DNA from: an uncultured Lachnospiraceae bacterium
GTDB taxonomy: Bacteria > Bacillota > Clostridia > Lachnospirales > Lachnospiraceae
DNA: 50,574 nt
Direction of reading: 5' to 3'
Assembly: GCA_947570615.1 (NCBI GenBank)
Contig: CANOVJ010000024.1
Location: 1-50,574, forward strand
Below are positions 1 through 7,580 of this stretch, in pieces (positions within the stretch are counted from its first letter, which is position 1; the number at the start of each line of letters is the position of its first letter). The position numbers were made by a program, and so were the translations under genes. The notes below the pieces were generated by a model, which saw nothing but the letters and a program-made list of their open reading frames with translations, was not told where the DNA came from and made no database searches.

Positions 1-189
1 ATTACACTATGCCGCAACCTGCTTGGCTGTAAGAAATACATTTCCAGGCTTAAGGATCTTGATACGCCCGCTATTATCAGGCTGCTCTATAACAAGGATG
101 TCTGCAAATGCTCATCCTGTGGAGGGAACATCATTCCCCTGCCATCCGGCAGGTATTACATAAGACCCGAGCAGCACTCATTATGTTGA
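1..189 (+). CDS. 3' end of a probable transposase (partial)
   Basis: Frame 1 is open from the window edge to a TGA at 187-189 and gives 62 residues, beginning inside the protein. The product is basic and holds a C-x2-C pair (residues about 37-40, CKCSSCGG) near its C-terminus, followed by a short tail. A cysteine knuckle this close to the end is typical of several transposase families, such as IS91-like or zinc-ribbon types, but no catalytic region is visible, so the family is a guess. No ribosome binding site or terminator can be tied to it. It may be a whole element that continues to the left or a remnant. Confidence 0.45.
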   Translation: MTLCRNLLGCKKYISRLKDLDTPAIIRLLYNKDVCKCSSCGGNIIPLPSGRYYIRPEQHSLC

Positions 190-647
190 ACACCAGTAGC
201 TGAATATTTTAAAAAAAGCTTCCTGTGGAGGCTTATTCGCAGTGCGCTGGAAATGATTTCAAAAACATCTCTCTCCATATGCACAGGTATTCAACAGACT
301 GTTTTGCAAAGAGCGTCAAAATTGAAAGCCCATATACAGAGGCTGCCCGGACGCGCCTTTGTTCAACCAGGAAAAATCGAAAGTGATGCAAACGAAAGGG
401 CAGTTATCGAAAGATCAAAGCTGCTTTTTCGTTTGCACCACCTTCGATTCTTTCCTTAACGATTTGTGCAATAGAAATACACAGTCCCTGTGGGATATGA
501 TAAAAACGGTTACAGAGGCAGAGAACAGCAGACAGGGATTTACAGGCAGAAATATGGAGAGCATCATTTGTGGAAAAATCATCTGCGGGAGATTCTCCGG
601 CGGATAACTGTCTGCGGAAAGTTCTCAGAAAGAAAGGAGATTCAGGT
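190..647. other. Gene-free stretch upstream of the first sugar operon
   Basis: No convincing gene is seen; the short open frames here lack ribosome binding sites and family resemblance. It holds a small palindrome CACAG-TCC-CTGTG (480-492) and an imperfect 16-base direct repeat (582-597 and 611-626, 13 of 16 identical) just before the ribosome binding site of the next gene. Either could bind a regulator. No convincing -35/-10 pair was found, although the operon's promoter presumably lies here. Confidence 0.4.
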
Positions 648-2105
648 ATGAAAATGAAGAAGTTATTAGCAGTGTTGCTTGCCGGCGCGATGGTGATGTC
701 CATGGCGGGCTGCGGCGGCAGCGGGGGAAGCGGTAGCGCGGACTCCGGCAGCACAGGGAGCGACGCGGCGGCGGACGCCGGGGATACCGGTTCGTCAGCA
801 GATACGGGAAGCGCGGCGGACACAGGGAGTGCGTCGGAGAGCGGCGACGTTGTGGAGATCCGCTTTACGGAGTGGGACGGCGGCGACACCCTGGCCGTGT
901 ACGAGGAGGTGGCGGAGAAATTCAATTCCACCCATCCGGGTATTCATGTAACCGTTATGAACATTCCGGACGAGTACGACACCAAGATCACCACCATGAT
1001 TGCGGGAAACGATGTGCCGGAGGTGTGCTGCATGAACAGCGATACGCTTCTTTTCCCTCTGGCTGAGGAAGGGATTATAGCCAATCTGCAGGAGTATATT
1101 GACAATGATCCGGATTTCGATACAGAATGCGTCGGCGATCAGTTTAAGTATATGCTGAATGCGGACTATATGGCAGGCTACGGAGTTGGATCCGAGAATA
1201 TCACCATGTTCTACAACCCGGCTCTGTTTGCCCAGTATGGGGTGGAAGAACCCCCTGCGAGCTATGCGGACGCCTGGGACTGGGATACCTTTGTGGAGAA
1301 TGCGCAGAAGCTGACCATCGATAAGAATGGAAAGAATGCGCTTGACCCGGATTTTGATCCTGAGAATATCGACGTTTACGGAGTGACCATCTCCAAGTGG
1401 TGGGCTGGCTATATGCCCTTCCTGTTCAGCCAGGGCGGCGATTATCTGACAGCCGACGGCTCCGCCATCGGATATGCCACCCCGGAGGGTAAGGATGTGC
1501 TCCAGAAGCTGGCGGATCTTACTTATGTTTACCATGTAGCGCCTACGCCCACCACCAGCCAGACCATGCCCGGCCTTTCCGAGGCGCTGGCGACGAACAA
1601 GGTGGCCATGAGCTTTGACGGACAGTGGTCCAATGCGACCCTGATGAACGACGGCGTGGAGTACAATGTGGCGGCCCTTCCGAAGATGGGAGACAAGGCC
1701 CAGACCGTGGCAACCTTTGGCGCAATCGCGCTGATGAACACGGAGAAGGCGGACGCGGCCTTTGAGTTTGTCAAATTCATGATGACCGAGGTTGGGGCCT
1801 GCGAGCCTTTGTTCCTCTCCGGCCTGTGGCTTCCCACCAACATGAAGGAATACAACGATGATTATATCCAGTCAGTCATCACAGACAAGCATCCTTCCAA
1901 CTATTATGAGACCATTGTAAAGCCCATGATGGACGGGACGGCCAATACCCCGATCACTGCCTATGTGAAGAACTTTAACAAGATCAACGACGTCATCAGC
2001 CCTGCGCTGGATGATCTCTGGTCCGGTGAGAAGACTGCCGACGAGGCGATCAGCTCTATTGAAGCGGACGCCAATGCAGAGGTAGCGGGCTTCTACGGGA
2101 AATAA
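648..2105 (+). CDS. Sugar ABC transporter substrate-binding lipoprotein
   Basis: Extracellular solute-binding protein of the carbohydrate (CUT1) ABC type, 485 residues. The start is ATG 648, after AAAGGAG (634-640); an in-frame ATG at 570 lacks a ribosome binding site. Residues 1-21 are a signal peptide and Cys22 is the lipidated cysteine of the lipobox (SMAG-C). A linker of Gly, Ser, Ala and Asp runs to about residue 68, then the mature bilobed domain begins (VEIRFTEWDGGD). The protein should sit on the outer face of the membrane and deliver sugar to the permeases encoded next. The sugar is not evident, but the GH127 gene at the end of the operon suggests an arabinose-containing oligosaccharide (inference). 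Confidence 0.93.
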   Translation: MKMKKLLAVLLAGAMVMSMAGCGGSGGSGSADSGSTGSDAAADAGDTGSSADTGSAADTGSASESGDVVEIRFTEWDGGDTLAVYEEVAEKFNSTHPGIHVTVMNIPDEYDTKITTMIAGNDVPEVCCMNSDTLLFPLAEEGIIANLQEYIDNDPDFDTECVGDQFKYMLNADYMAGYGVGSENITMFYNPALFAQYGVEEPPASYADAWDWDTFVENAQKLTIDKNGKNALDPDFDPENIDVYGVTISKWWAGYMPFLFSQGGDYLTADGSAIGYATPEGKDVLQKLADLTYVYHVAPTPTTSQTMPGLSEALATNKVAMSFDGQWSNATLMNDGVEYNVAALPKMGDKAQTVATFGAIALMNTEKADAAFEFVKFMMTEVGACEPLFLSGLWLPTNMKEYNDDYIQSVITDKHPSNYYETIVKPMMDGTANTPITAYVKNFNKINDVISPALDDLWSGEKTADEAISSIEADANAEVAGFYGK

Positions 2106-2130
2106 GCGTCAGAGAGATCGGAAACTTTGG

Positions 2131-2160
2131 GAGTTGCCGCCGCAGGGCGGCAACTCTTTA
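2131..2160 (+). terminator. Hairpin after the binding-protein gene (partial terminator)
   Basis: A perfect 11-bp stem, 2131-2141 with 2146-2156, closes a GCAG loop and is followed by only a short run of T. It lies between the binding protein and its permeases. In such operons hairpins here commonly let some transcripts stop, so the binding protein is made in excess. Confidence 0.7.
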
Positions 2161-2227
2161 TCGGTAAGCCGATGCGCTAGGCGAGCCGTGTCTGATGACT
2201 GAAGCGGGGATTTGGAACTGTAAACGA

Positions 2228-2269
2228 CAGATATCCGGAGGCCGCACACAGAGGCCGGGGAGATATCTG
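2228..2269 (+). promoter_or_regulatory. Second stem-loop ahead of the first permease
   Basis: Inverted repeat CAGATATC (2228-2235) with GATATCTG (2262-2269), with an inner GGCC/GGCC pairing. It has no T tract and ends about 12 bases before the permease ribosome binding site. It could stabilise the permease mRNA or regulate it; no function is shown. Confidence 0.35.
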
Positions 2270-2293
2270 CGAAGCCAGAACAGGAGAATTTAT

Positions 2294-3202
2294 GTGAAAA
2301 AGAAGAAAACCATTAAAATGTCAACCTGGAACAACATTGTGGGGTGGGGCTTTGCGCTGCCAGCCGTGCTGGGGTTTTTGATTTTTAATCTGGTTCCCAT
2401 GGTGCTGAGCGGGTATTACAGCCTGTGCGACTACAATATCATCAAAACCCCGGAGTTTGTGGGATTTAAGAACTTTATCGCGCTTTTCACCGGTCAGGAA
2501 AAGACCTTCTGGCTCTCGGCCAAAGCGACGGTGCTCTACGCCATCATGGCGGTTCCGGCCAACCTGATCTTTGCCTTCATGATCGCCCTGCTCCTGAACT
2601 GCGATATGAAGATGAGAGCGTTCTTCCGCTCCCTGTTTTATCTGCCCTGCATTCTTCCGGCGGTGGCCAGCAGCTTTGTGTGGATCCTGCTGATGAACCC
2701 GGATTTCGGGCTCTTTAATACGATCCTGGAATGGCTCCACCTGCCAAAGAGCCAGTTCTTCTGGGGAAAGGACAGCGTTCTGCCCTCTATCGTCTTTATG
2801 GGGATCTGGGGCACGGGCTCCACCCAGGTGATCTTCCTGGCCGGTCTGCAGGATATTCCTTCCGTCTACTACGAGGCCCTGGAGATCGACGGCGGGAACG
2901 CCTGGCACAAATTCTGGAACGTGACCCTGCCCATGATTTCCTCCACCCTGTTCTTCAATCTGGTGATGGGGATCATCAACGCGCTGCAGGTGTTCGGCCA
3001 GGCCTACATCATCACCGAGGGCGGGCCCAACAACGCCTCCCTGTTCTATGTCTACAACCTGTGGCGGCAGGCCTTTAAATACATGGATATGGGAATGGCC
3101 TCAGCCATGGCCTGGGTGCTGTTCCTGGTGGTGCTGGTGCTGACGGCCTTTGTATTTAAGACGTCCAACAAATGGGTTTACTATGAAGGAGGCGAGGAAT
3201 GA
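2294..3202 (+). CDS. Sugar ABC transporter permease 1 (CUT1, MalF/UgpA type)
   Basis: Integral membrane permease, 302 residues, with about six hydrophobic segments and the conserved cytoplasmic loop that docks the ATPase (EALEIDGGNAWHKFWNVTLP, close to the family EAA signature EAA---G-----F--I-LP). GTG 2294 is taken as the start because AGGAG (2282-2286) lies seven bases upstream; the ATG at 2195 gives an atypical Arg-rich leader without a Shine-Dalgarno sequence. Its last four bases overlap the second permease. The operon has no ATPase gene, so a shared MsmK-like ATPase encoded elsewhere probably drives transport, as is usual in Firmicutes. Confidence 0.93.
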   Translation: MKKKKTIKMSTWNNIVGWGFALPAVLGFLIFNLVPMVLSGYYSLCDYNIIKTPEFVGFKNFIALFTGQEKTFWLSAKATVLYAIMAVPANLIFAFMIALLLNCDMKMRAFFRSLFYLPCILPAVASSFVWILLMNPDFGLFNTILEWLHLPKSQFFWGKDSVLPSIVFMGIWGTGSTQVIFLAGLQDIPSVYYEALEIDGGNAWHKFWNVTLPMISSTLFFNLVMGIINALQVFGQAYIITEGGPNNASLFYVYNLWRQAFKYMDMGMASAMAWVLFLVVLVLTAFVFKTSNKWVYYEGGEE

Positions 3203-4125
3203 TGGCGGGAAAGGGACAGACAAAAGAGGCGGCGCAGGCCATGGACGGAGGAGTCGTGTTGCATCCGCAGAAAAAAATGAGAAAAAAAAGAAGGCCTTAC
3301 TTCTATGTCAAAAAGGTGTTATTCTATACAGTATTACTGGCGCTTTCGCTGATCTGCGTGATCCCGCTCTACTGGATGCTGCGCTCCTCCTTCATGAAGA
3401 ACACGGATATCTACAGTATGAGGCCGTTTATCTTCTGGCCGAAGGAGATGCTCTGGAGCAATTATACGGACGCCCTGAAATCCGCAGACTTTGGACGGTA
3501 TGCAGTGAATACCATGGTCATCGTGATCGGATGCCTGGCAGGGACGCTTCTGACCTCCTCCATGGCGGCCTACGCCTTTTCCAGAGTGAAATGGAAGGGG
3601 CGGAGCTTCTGCTTTGCCATGATCCTGACCACCATGATGCTGCCCGGCTCGGTGACGCTGATCCCCCAGTTCATGATCTGGCGTAACCTGAATCTGGTGG
3701 ACACCTACCGGCCCCTGATCCTGCCCTCCTTTTTCGGCGGGGGAGCCTTCAATATCTTCCTGCTGCGGCAGTTTTTCCTGGGGATCCCTAGGGATCTGGA
3801 CGACGCGGCCAGGATCGACGGCGCGGGGCCCTTTCAGATCTATACCAGGATCATGCTGCCCTTATCCCGCTCGGCCATGGTGGTGGTGGCGCTGTTTACC
3901 TTTTTAAACTGCTGGAACGATTTCTTCGGTCCGATTATTTATTTAAACACCAAGGAAAACTTCACGCTGGCGGTAGGGCTGTTGCAGTTCCGGGGGGATT
4001 ATTCCACCAAGTGGAACCTGCTGATGGCGGCCTCCACCATCGTGGTGGCACCCTGTATCGTGATCTATCTGTTCGGGCAGAAGCAGCTCATAGAAGGAAT
4101 TTCGCTGACGGGCCTGAAAGCGTAG
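3199..4125 (+). CDS. Sugar ABC transporter permease 2 (CUT1, MalG/UgpE type)
   Basis: Second transmembrane subunit, 308 residues, with a basic cytoplasmic N-terminus of about 40 residues before the first membrane segment. The ATPase-docking loop is present (DAARIDGAGPFQIYTRIMLP). ATG 3199 overlaps the stop of the preceding permease by four bases and follows GAAGGAGG, so the two subunits are translationally coupled. A second ATG directly follows the first. It pairs with the upstream permease and binding protein to form one importer. Confidence 0.93.
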   Translation: MMAGKGQTKEAAQAMDGGVVLHPQKKMRKKRRPYFYVKKVLFYTVLLALSLICVIPLYWMLRSSFMKNTDIYSMRPFIFWPKEMLWSNYTDALKSADFGRYAVNTMVIVIGCLAGTLLTSSMAAYAFSRVKWKGRSFCFAMILTTMMLPGSVTLIPQFMIWRNLNLVDTYRPLILPSFFGGGAFNIFLLRQFFLGIPRDLDDAARIDGAGPFQIYTRIMLPLSRSAMVVVALFTFLNCWNDFFGPIIYLNTKENFTLAVGLLQFRGDYSTKWNLLMAASTIVVAPCIVIYLFGQKQLIEGISLTGLKA

Positions 4126-4165
4126 GGACGGGTTTCGCGGGTTGCCTTCAGGATTTATCCGCTGT

Positions 4166-4186
4166 CAGGGCCGGTTGCCGGCCCTG
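4166..4186 (+). promoter_or_regulatory. Stem-loop between permease 2 and GH127
   Basis: A perfect 9-bp stem (4166-4174 with 4178-4186) with a three-base TTG loop and no T tract. It is too GC-rich and tail-less to be an obvious terminator, and may act as an mRNA end or attenuation point between the transporter and the hydrolase. Confidence 0.4.
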
Positions 4187-4252
4187 CGGGAAGTCCATGA
4201 AAGGATCGGCGTTAAAGCATTTCATGAAAAAATACGGAAGGTGAGGAAAGAG

Positions 4253-6127
4253 ATGGAAAAATGTATGCCGGCAGGCTTTGAAAAAAGCAGCGTGACCGGG
4301 GGATTCTGGAAGAGGTATCAGGATCTGTTCCGGCGGGTGACCATCGATGCGGTGTATGACCGCTTCGAGGAGACCGGGCGCTTTGAGGCGCTGAAATTTA
4401 ACTGGAAGGAGGGAATGCCGAATAAGCCCCACATTTTCTGGGAGTCGGATGTGACCAAGTGGATCGAGGGGGCGGCGTATTTCCTTCAAAAGCAGCGGGA
4501 TCCGGAGCTGGAGGCGCGGATCGACGAGCTGGTGGAGCGGATGGAGCGTACCCAGGGGGAGGATGGCTACCTGAATGCGTACTTTACGGTGGTGGAGCCC
4601 GACGCCCGCTTCACAAGAAGGACGGATCATGAGCTGTACTGCGCGGGGCATCTGATCGAGGGAGCCATCGCCTACGCCAGGGCCACAGGAAAGGAGAACA
4701 TGCTCCGGGTTGCCATCCGGTATGCGGATCTCATCGACCGGGTGTTCCGGGCAGAGCACAGCGCGGCCTTTGACACCCCGGGACATGAGGAGATCGAGCT
4801 GGCCCTGGTGAAGCTCTACCACTATACGGGGCAGGAGCGGTATTTAAAGCTGGCGCAGTATTTCGTGGACACCAGGGGAACCAGCGGACGGGACGGGACA
4901 TATGATTTCACGGATCAGGAGCACATGCAGTCCCATCTTCCCGTGCGCAGCCAGAAGACGGCGGAGGGCCACAGTGTGCGGGCCCTGTATCTGTACAGCG
5001 GCATGGCGGACCTGGCCATGGAGAGAGGGGACGAGGAGCTGTTTTCCGTGTGCAGAGCGCTCTTTGACAACATTGTGAACCGGAGAATGTACATTACCGG
5101 AGGGGTGGGCTCCACCTGCCGGGGCGAGTCCTTTACCCTTGACTATGACCTGCCGGAGTACACGGCCTACAACGAGACCTGCGCCTCCATCGCGCTGGCG
5201 CTGTTCTGCCGCAGGATGTGGCTGATGGATCCCGACGGGCGTTATGGCGATGTGGCGGAGCAGGCCATCTACAACACGGTTCTCAGCGGCGTGTCCCTGT
5301 CGGGAGATGAGTTTTTCTACGAGAATCCCATGTCCACGGATCCCAGGAGGAATGCCTTTAACGACAGCAGGCCGAACGGGCTCAAGGAGCATCTGCCCAT
5401 TTTAAAGAGAGTGAAGGTGTTCGACTGCTCCTGCTGTCCTCCCAACCTGCTGCGGGCGGTGGGGAGCATCGCGGATTATCTGTACTCCACAGAGGGGAAC
5501 ACGATTTACGCCTACTGCTATATGGAGGCGGACACGGAGCTCTCCCTGGGGGAGAAAAAGATCCGCCTTGTGCAGAAGACAGGCTATCCCTTTGAGGGAA
5601 AGATCGTCATCACGGCAGAGGCAGAGGGGGATTTCACCCTGGCTCTGCGGATTCCCGGCTGGTGTCAGGGGGCCCGGATCACGGTCAATGGCGAGGCGCT
5701 TTCCTTACGGACGCAGAAGGGCTTTGCCTTCATCGAAAGAAGCTGGAAGAATGGGGATCAGGTTATTCTCGACCTTCCCATGGAGGCAAAGTGGATCAGC
5801 GCCAACCCGCAGGTCATCGACGCCTGCGGACGGGTGGCGGTCACAAGAGGGCCGCTGGTGTACTGTGCGGAGGGGATGGACAACGGCGACAGGCCCCTTA
5901 AGGACGTGCGCATCGCCAGAAACAGCCCGGTAGAGATCTCCATGGAGGAGATCGCAGGCTTCGCATTTCCGGTGATCCGCATGGAGGCGTCCTGCCGAAA
6001 GCCCTTTGAGGGGCTCTACAGTCAGGATCCTTTGGAGGAGGAGAGCTTTACGCTGAAGCTGATCCCGTATTTCGCCTGGACCAACCGGGACGTGACGGAG
6101 ATGACCACCTGGTTTCTGGAGAAATAA
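4253..6127 (+). CDS. GH127 beta-L-arabinofuranosidase-like glycoside hydrolase
   Basis: 624 residues, cytoplasmic (no signal peptide), the usual size for glycoside hydrolase family 127. ATG 4253 follows GTGAGGAAAG; the open frame extends further upstream without a ribosome binding site. The zinc/cysteine active site of the family is intact: Glu308 and Cys310 (NETCAS) and Cys394-Cys395 (CSCCPP), one of which is the nucleophile by analogy with HypBA1, while Glu292 (GESFT) fits the acid/base position. Family members release L-arabinofuranose from beta-arabino-oligosaccharides such as those on plant hydroxyproline-rich glycoproteins. As the last gene of the transporter operon it probably processes the imported oligosaccharide. 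GH127 includes other specificities, so the substrate is inferred. Confidence 0.88.
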   Translation: MEKCMPAGFEKSSVTGGFWKRYQDLFRRVTIDAVYDRFEETGRFEALKFNWKEGMPNKPHIFWESDVTKWIEGAAYFLQKQRDPELEARIDELVERMERTQGEDGYLNAYFTVVEPDARFTRRTDHELYCAGHLIEGAIAYARATGKENMLRVAIRYADLIDRVFRAEHSAAFDTPGHEEIELALVKLYHYTGQERYLKLAQYFVDTRGTSGRDGTYDFTDQEHMQSHLPVRSQKTAEGHSVRALYLYSGMADLAMERGDEELFSVCRALFDNIVNRRMYITGGVGSTCRGESFTLDYDLPEYTAYNETCASIALALFCRRMWLMDPDGRYGDVAEQAIYNTVLSGVSLSGDEFFYENPMSTDPRRNAFNDSRPNGLKEHLPILKRVKVFDCSCCPPNLLRAVGSIADYLYSTEGNTIYAYCYMEADTELSLGEKKIRLVQKTGYPFEGKIVITAEAEGDFTLALRIPGWCQGARITVNGEALSLRTQKGFAFIERSWKNGDQVILDLPMEAKWISANPQVIDACGRVAVTRGPLVYCAEGMDNGDRPLKDVRIARNSPVEISMEEIAGFAFPVIRMEASCRKPFEGLYSQDPLEEESFTLKLIPYFAWTNRDVTEMTTWFLEK

Positions 6128-6258
6128 GTACTTTTGGCATGTTGGCGGAAGGATGTACGGGAATGGCATATCTGCCAGAAGAAACAGGAATAATGGGAGA
6201 AGCCGGAGGCTGAAAATCAGAACAGACGCAGCCGCGCTTCGCGAGCCGGCTTATTTAA

Positions 6259-6304
6259 GAAGATCGGGCAGGGGAAATTGTTTTCCCCTGCCCGATCTTC
6301 CCTT
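6259..6304 (+). terminator. Strong terminator hairpin ending the GH127 operon
   Basis: A perfect 19-bp inverted repeat (6259-6277 with 6282-6300) with a TTGT loop. The following tail (CCTTAG) is T-poor, but the ends of the stem are A- and T-rich inside, so it could work in either direction. It separates the arabinan-type operon from the lower-GC cassette downstream. Confidence 0.75.
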
Positions 6305-6458
6305 AGTTGGAAAATCCTGACACCCTGGCTGTCGAACACCAGGGAACCAGGATCATCTCATCGGAATGCTACATTGAAAAATACTTTTCTCACAATTTTA
6401 TCCACAGGGACAGCAGTTGTCCAGTCGGTGTGTTATAATAAATCCATCAGGTATCCTC
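6305..6458. other. Non-coding stretch before the WYL remnant
   Basis: With 6128-6258 and the hairpin this makes about 330 bases without an intact gene. A TATAAT at 6434-6439 is present, but the best upstream hexamer (TTGTCC, 6417-6422) is only 11 bases away, so it is not a convincing promoter. Nothing else was recognised. Confidence 0.3.
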
Positions 6459-6713
6459 GAAAGTGAGGAATTTGTGAGGGGATACTTCAAGTACAGCGGC
6501 TATGTCAAACAGGGCGTCTAATATGGCGGGAAATTGGAGCATATCCAATTCCGCTATATGGGACCGTCTCTGGAGGCGGTGCTGGACCGTTTGCCGACGG
6601 CGGAGGCTGTAAGTGATGAGAATGGCGGATGGATCATTCGGGCAGAGGTGTTTGGAAAAGGGATTGATATGTGGCTGAGAAGTCAGGGCGACTATATTCA
6701 AAAAACAGATTAG
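6459..6713 (+). pseudogene. Decayed WYL-domain transcriptional regulator (C-terminal part)
   Basis: The frame ending at TAG 6711-6713 translates as the end of a WYL domain: a beta-strand region followed by LEAVLDRLPTAEAV and VFGKGIDMWLRSQGDYI. An in-frame TAA at 6519-6521 interrupts it, and the frame upstream (EFVRGYFKYSGYV) still looks like the same domain. The N-terminal helix-turn-helix region is missing. WYL-domain proteins are ligand-sensing transcription factors, often found next to defence genes. The fragment ends 12 bases before the next gene and shares its lower GC, so it may be the lost regulator of the cassette that follows (inference). Confidence 0.65.
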
Positions 6714-6725
6714 GGGGGATGATTT

Positions 6726-7565
6726 ATGCTCTATGCTAAACCGAAAAATGAAGCGCTTACCATCCATGAGAAAGCAGTCGCAAAATATAATGCTGCTTTC
6801 AGGAGGATGGAACAAATGGGAGGCCGTCTCTATGACAAGCGGTGTGATTGCGTTATATTAATCCGTGAGATTGAGTCTCTGGTGAACAGTATCGCGAACC
6901 GTCCCAAAGAATTTGAGAAGAAGATCTCTGAAATTCAGGCAGCGCGGGAAAAATTCCGGGAAACTGAGACTTATGCCGTGGAAGCGGTGGACGCCGTTGT
7001 GAAATCCGGAATGAGCGTTGTCGCCGGAGTGGCAGGTGGAGCAGCCGTGGCCAGTATGGCGCCCTCTGCCGCAATGTGGGTGGCCACAACCTTTGGAACT
7101 GCCTCTACCGGAACCGCAATATCAGCCCTGCATGGTGCGGTTGCTACAAAAGCTGCTCTGGCATGGCTGGGGGGCGGCGCATTATCTGCCGGCGGCGCGG
7201 GAATTGCAGGTGGTCAGGCCCTTCTGGCTTTGGCCGGCCCTATTGGCTGGGGAATCACCGGAGTGACTACGGCCGCGTCTGCTGTCGCGTTGGGACACAA
7301 GAATAAGCAGATTGCGGATGAGGCAATTGCCGAGGCCCGGAAAATTACTCTGGCCGGTGCGGAAGTGAACGAAACCTGCGCAAAAATTCAGCATCTTACG
7401 GACGAAACCATTATGCTCAGGGGGGCTCTGCGAGAACTGATGCAGGCCAATAAACCGCTGAAGGGAGCAAACTATCCGGAATTGTCTGAAGATCAGCAGT
7501 ACCGGCTTGGAACTATGGTAAACAACACTTTGACGTTGGCAGAGATGCTGAACAGAACGATTTAA
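6726..7565 (+). CDS. Unknown protein with helical arms and Gly/Ala-rich membrane core
   Basis: 279 residues; family not recognised. Residues 1-94 are charged and predicted helical, with heptad-like spacing (EFEKKISEIQAAREKFRETE). About 95-190 is a long Gly/Ala-rich hydrophobic stretch with glycine-zipper spacing, able to form several membrane helices, and 191-279 is helical again. This helix/hydrophobic-hairpin/helix plan recalls alpha-helical pore-formers or membrane-remodelling proteins, but no family motif supports that. There is no signal peptide. ATG 6726 follows GGGGGGATGATTT. It is the first of three genes spaced 15 and 16 bases apart, clearly co-transcribed, and by eye of lower GC than the flanks. 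Confidence 0.75.
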   Translation: MLYAKPKNEALTIHEKAVAKYNAAFRRMEQMGGRLYDKRCDCVILIREIESLVNSIANRPKEFEKKISEIQAAREKFRETETYAVEAVDAVVKSGMSVVAGVAGGAAVASMAPSAAMWVATTFGTASTGTAISALHGAVATKAALAWLGGGALSAGGAGIAGGQALLALAGPIGWGITGVTTAASAVALGHKNKQIADEAIAEARKITLAGAEVNETCAKIQHLTDETIMLRGALRELMQANKPLKGANYPELSEDQQYRLGTMVNNTLTLAEMLNRTI

Positions 7566-7580
7566 GGAGGGGGGTCCGTC

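Noticed and set aside
253-607. Two short plus-strand open frames before the first binding protein
   Set aside because: They overlap each other, lack ribosome binding sites and resemble nothing; the region is better read as a leader or promoter area.
6417-6439. Possible promoter (TTGTCC and TATAAT) before the three-gene cassette
   Set aside because: The spacer is only 11 bases, too short for a functional -35/-10 pair.
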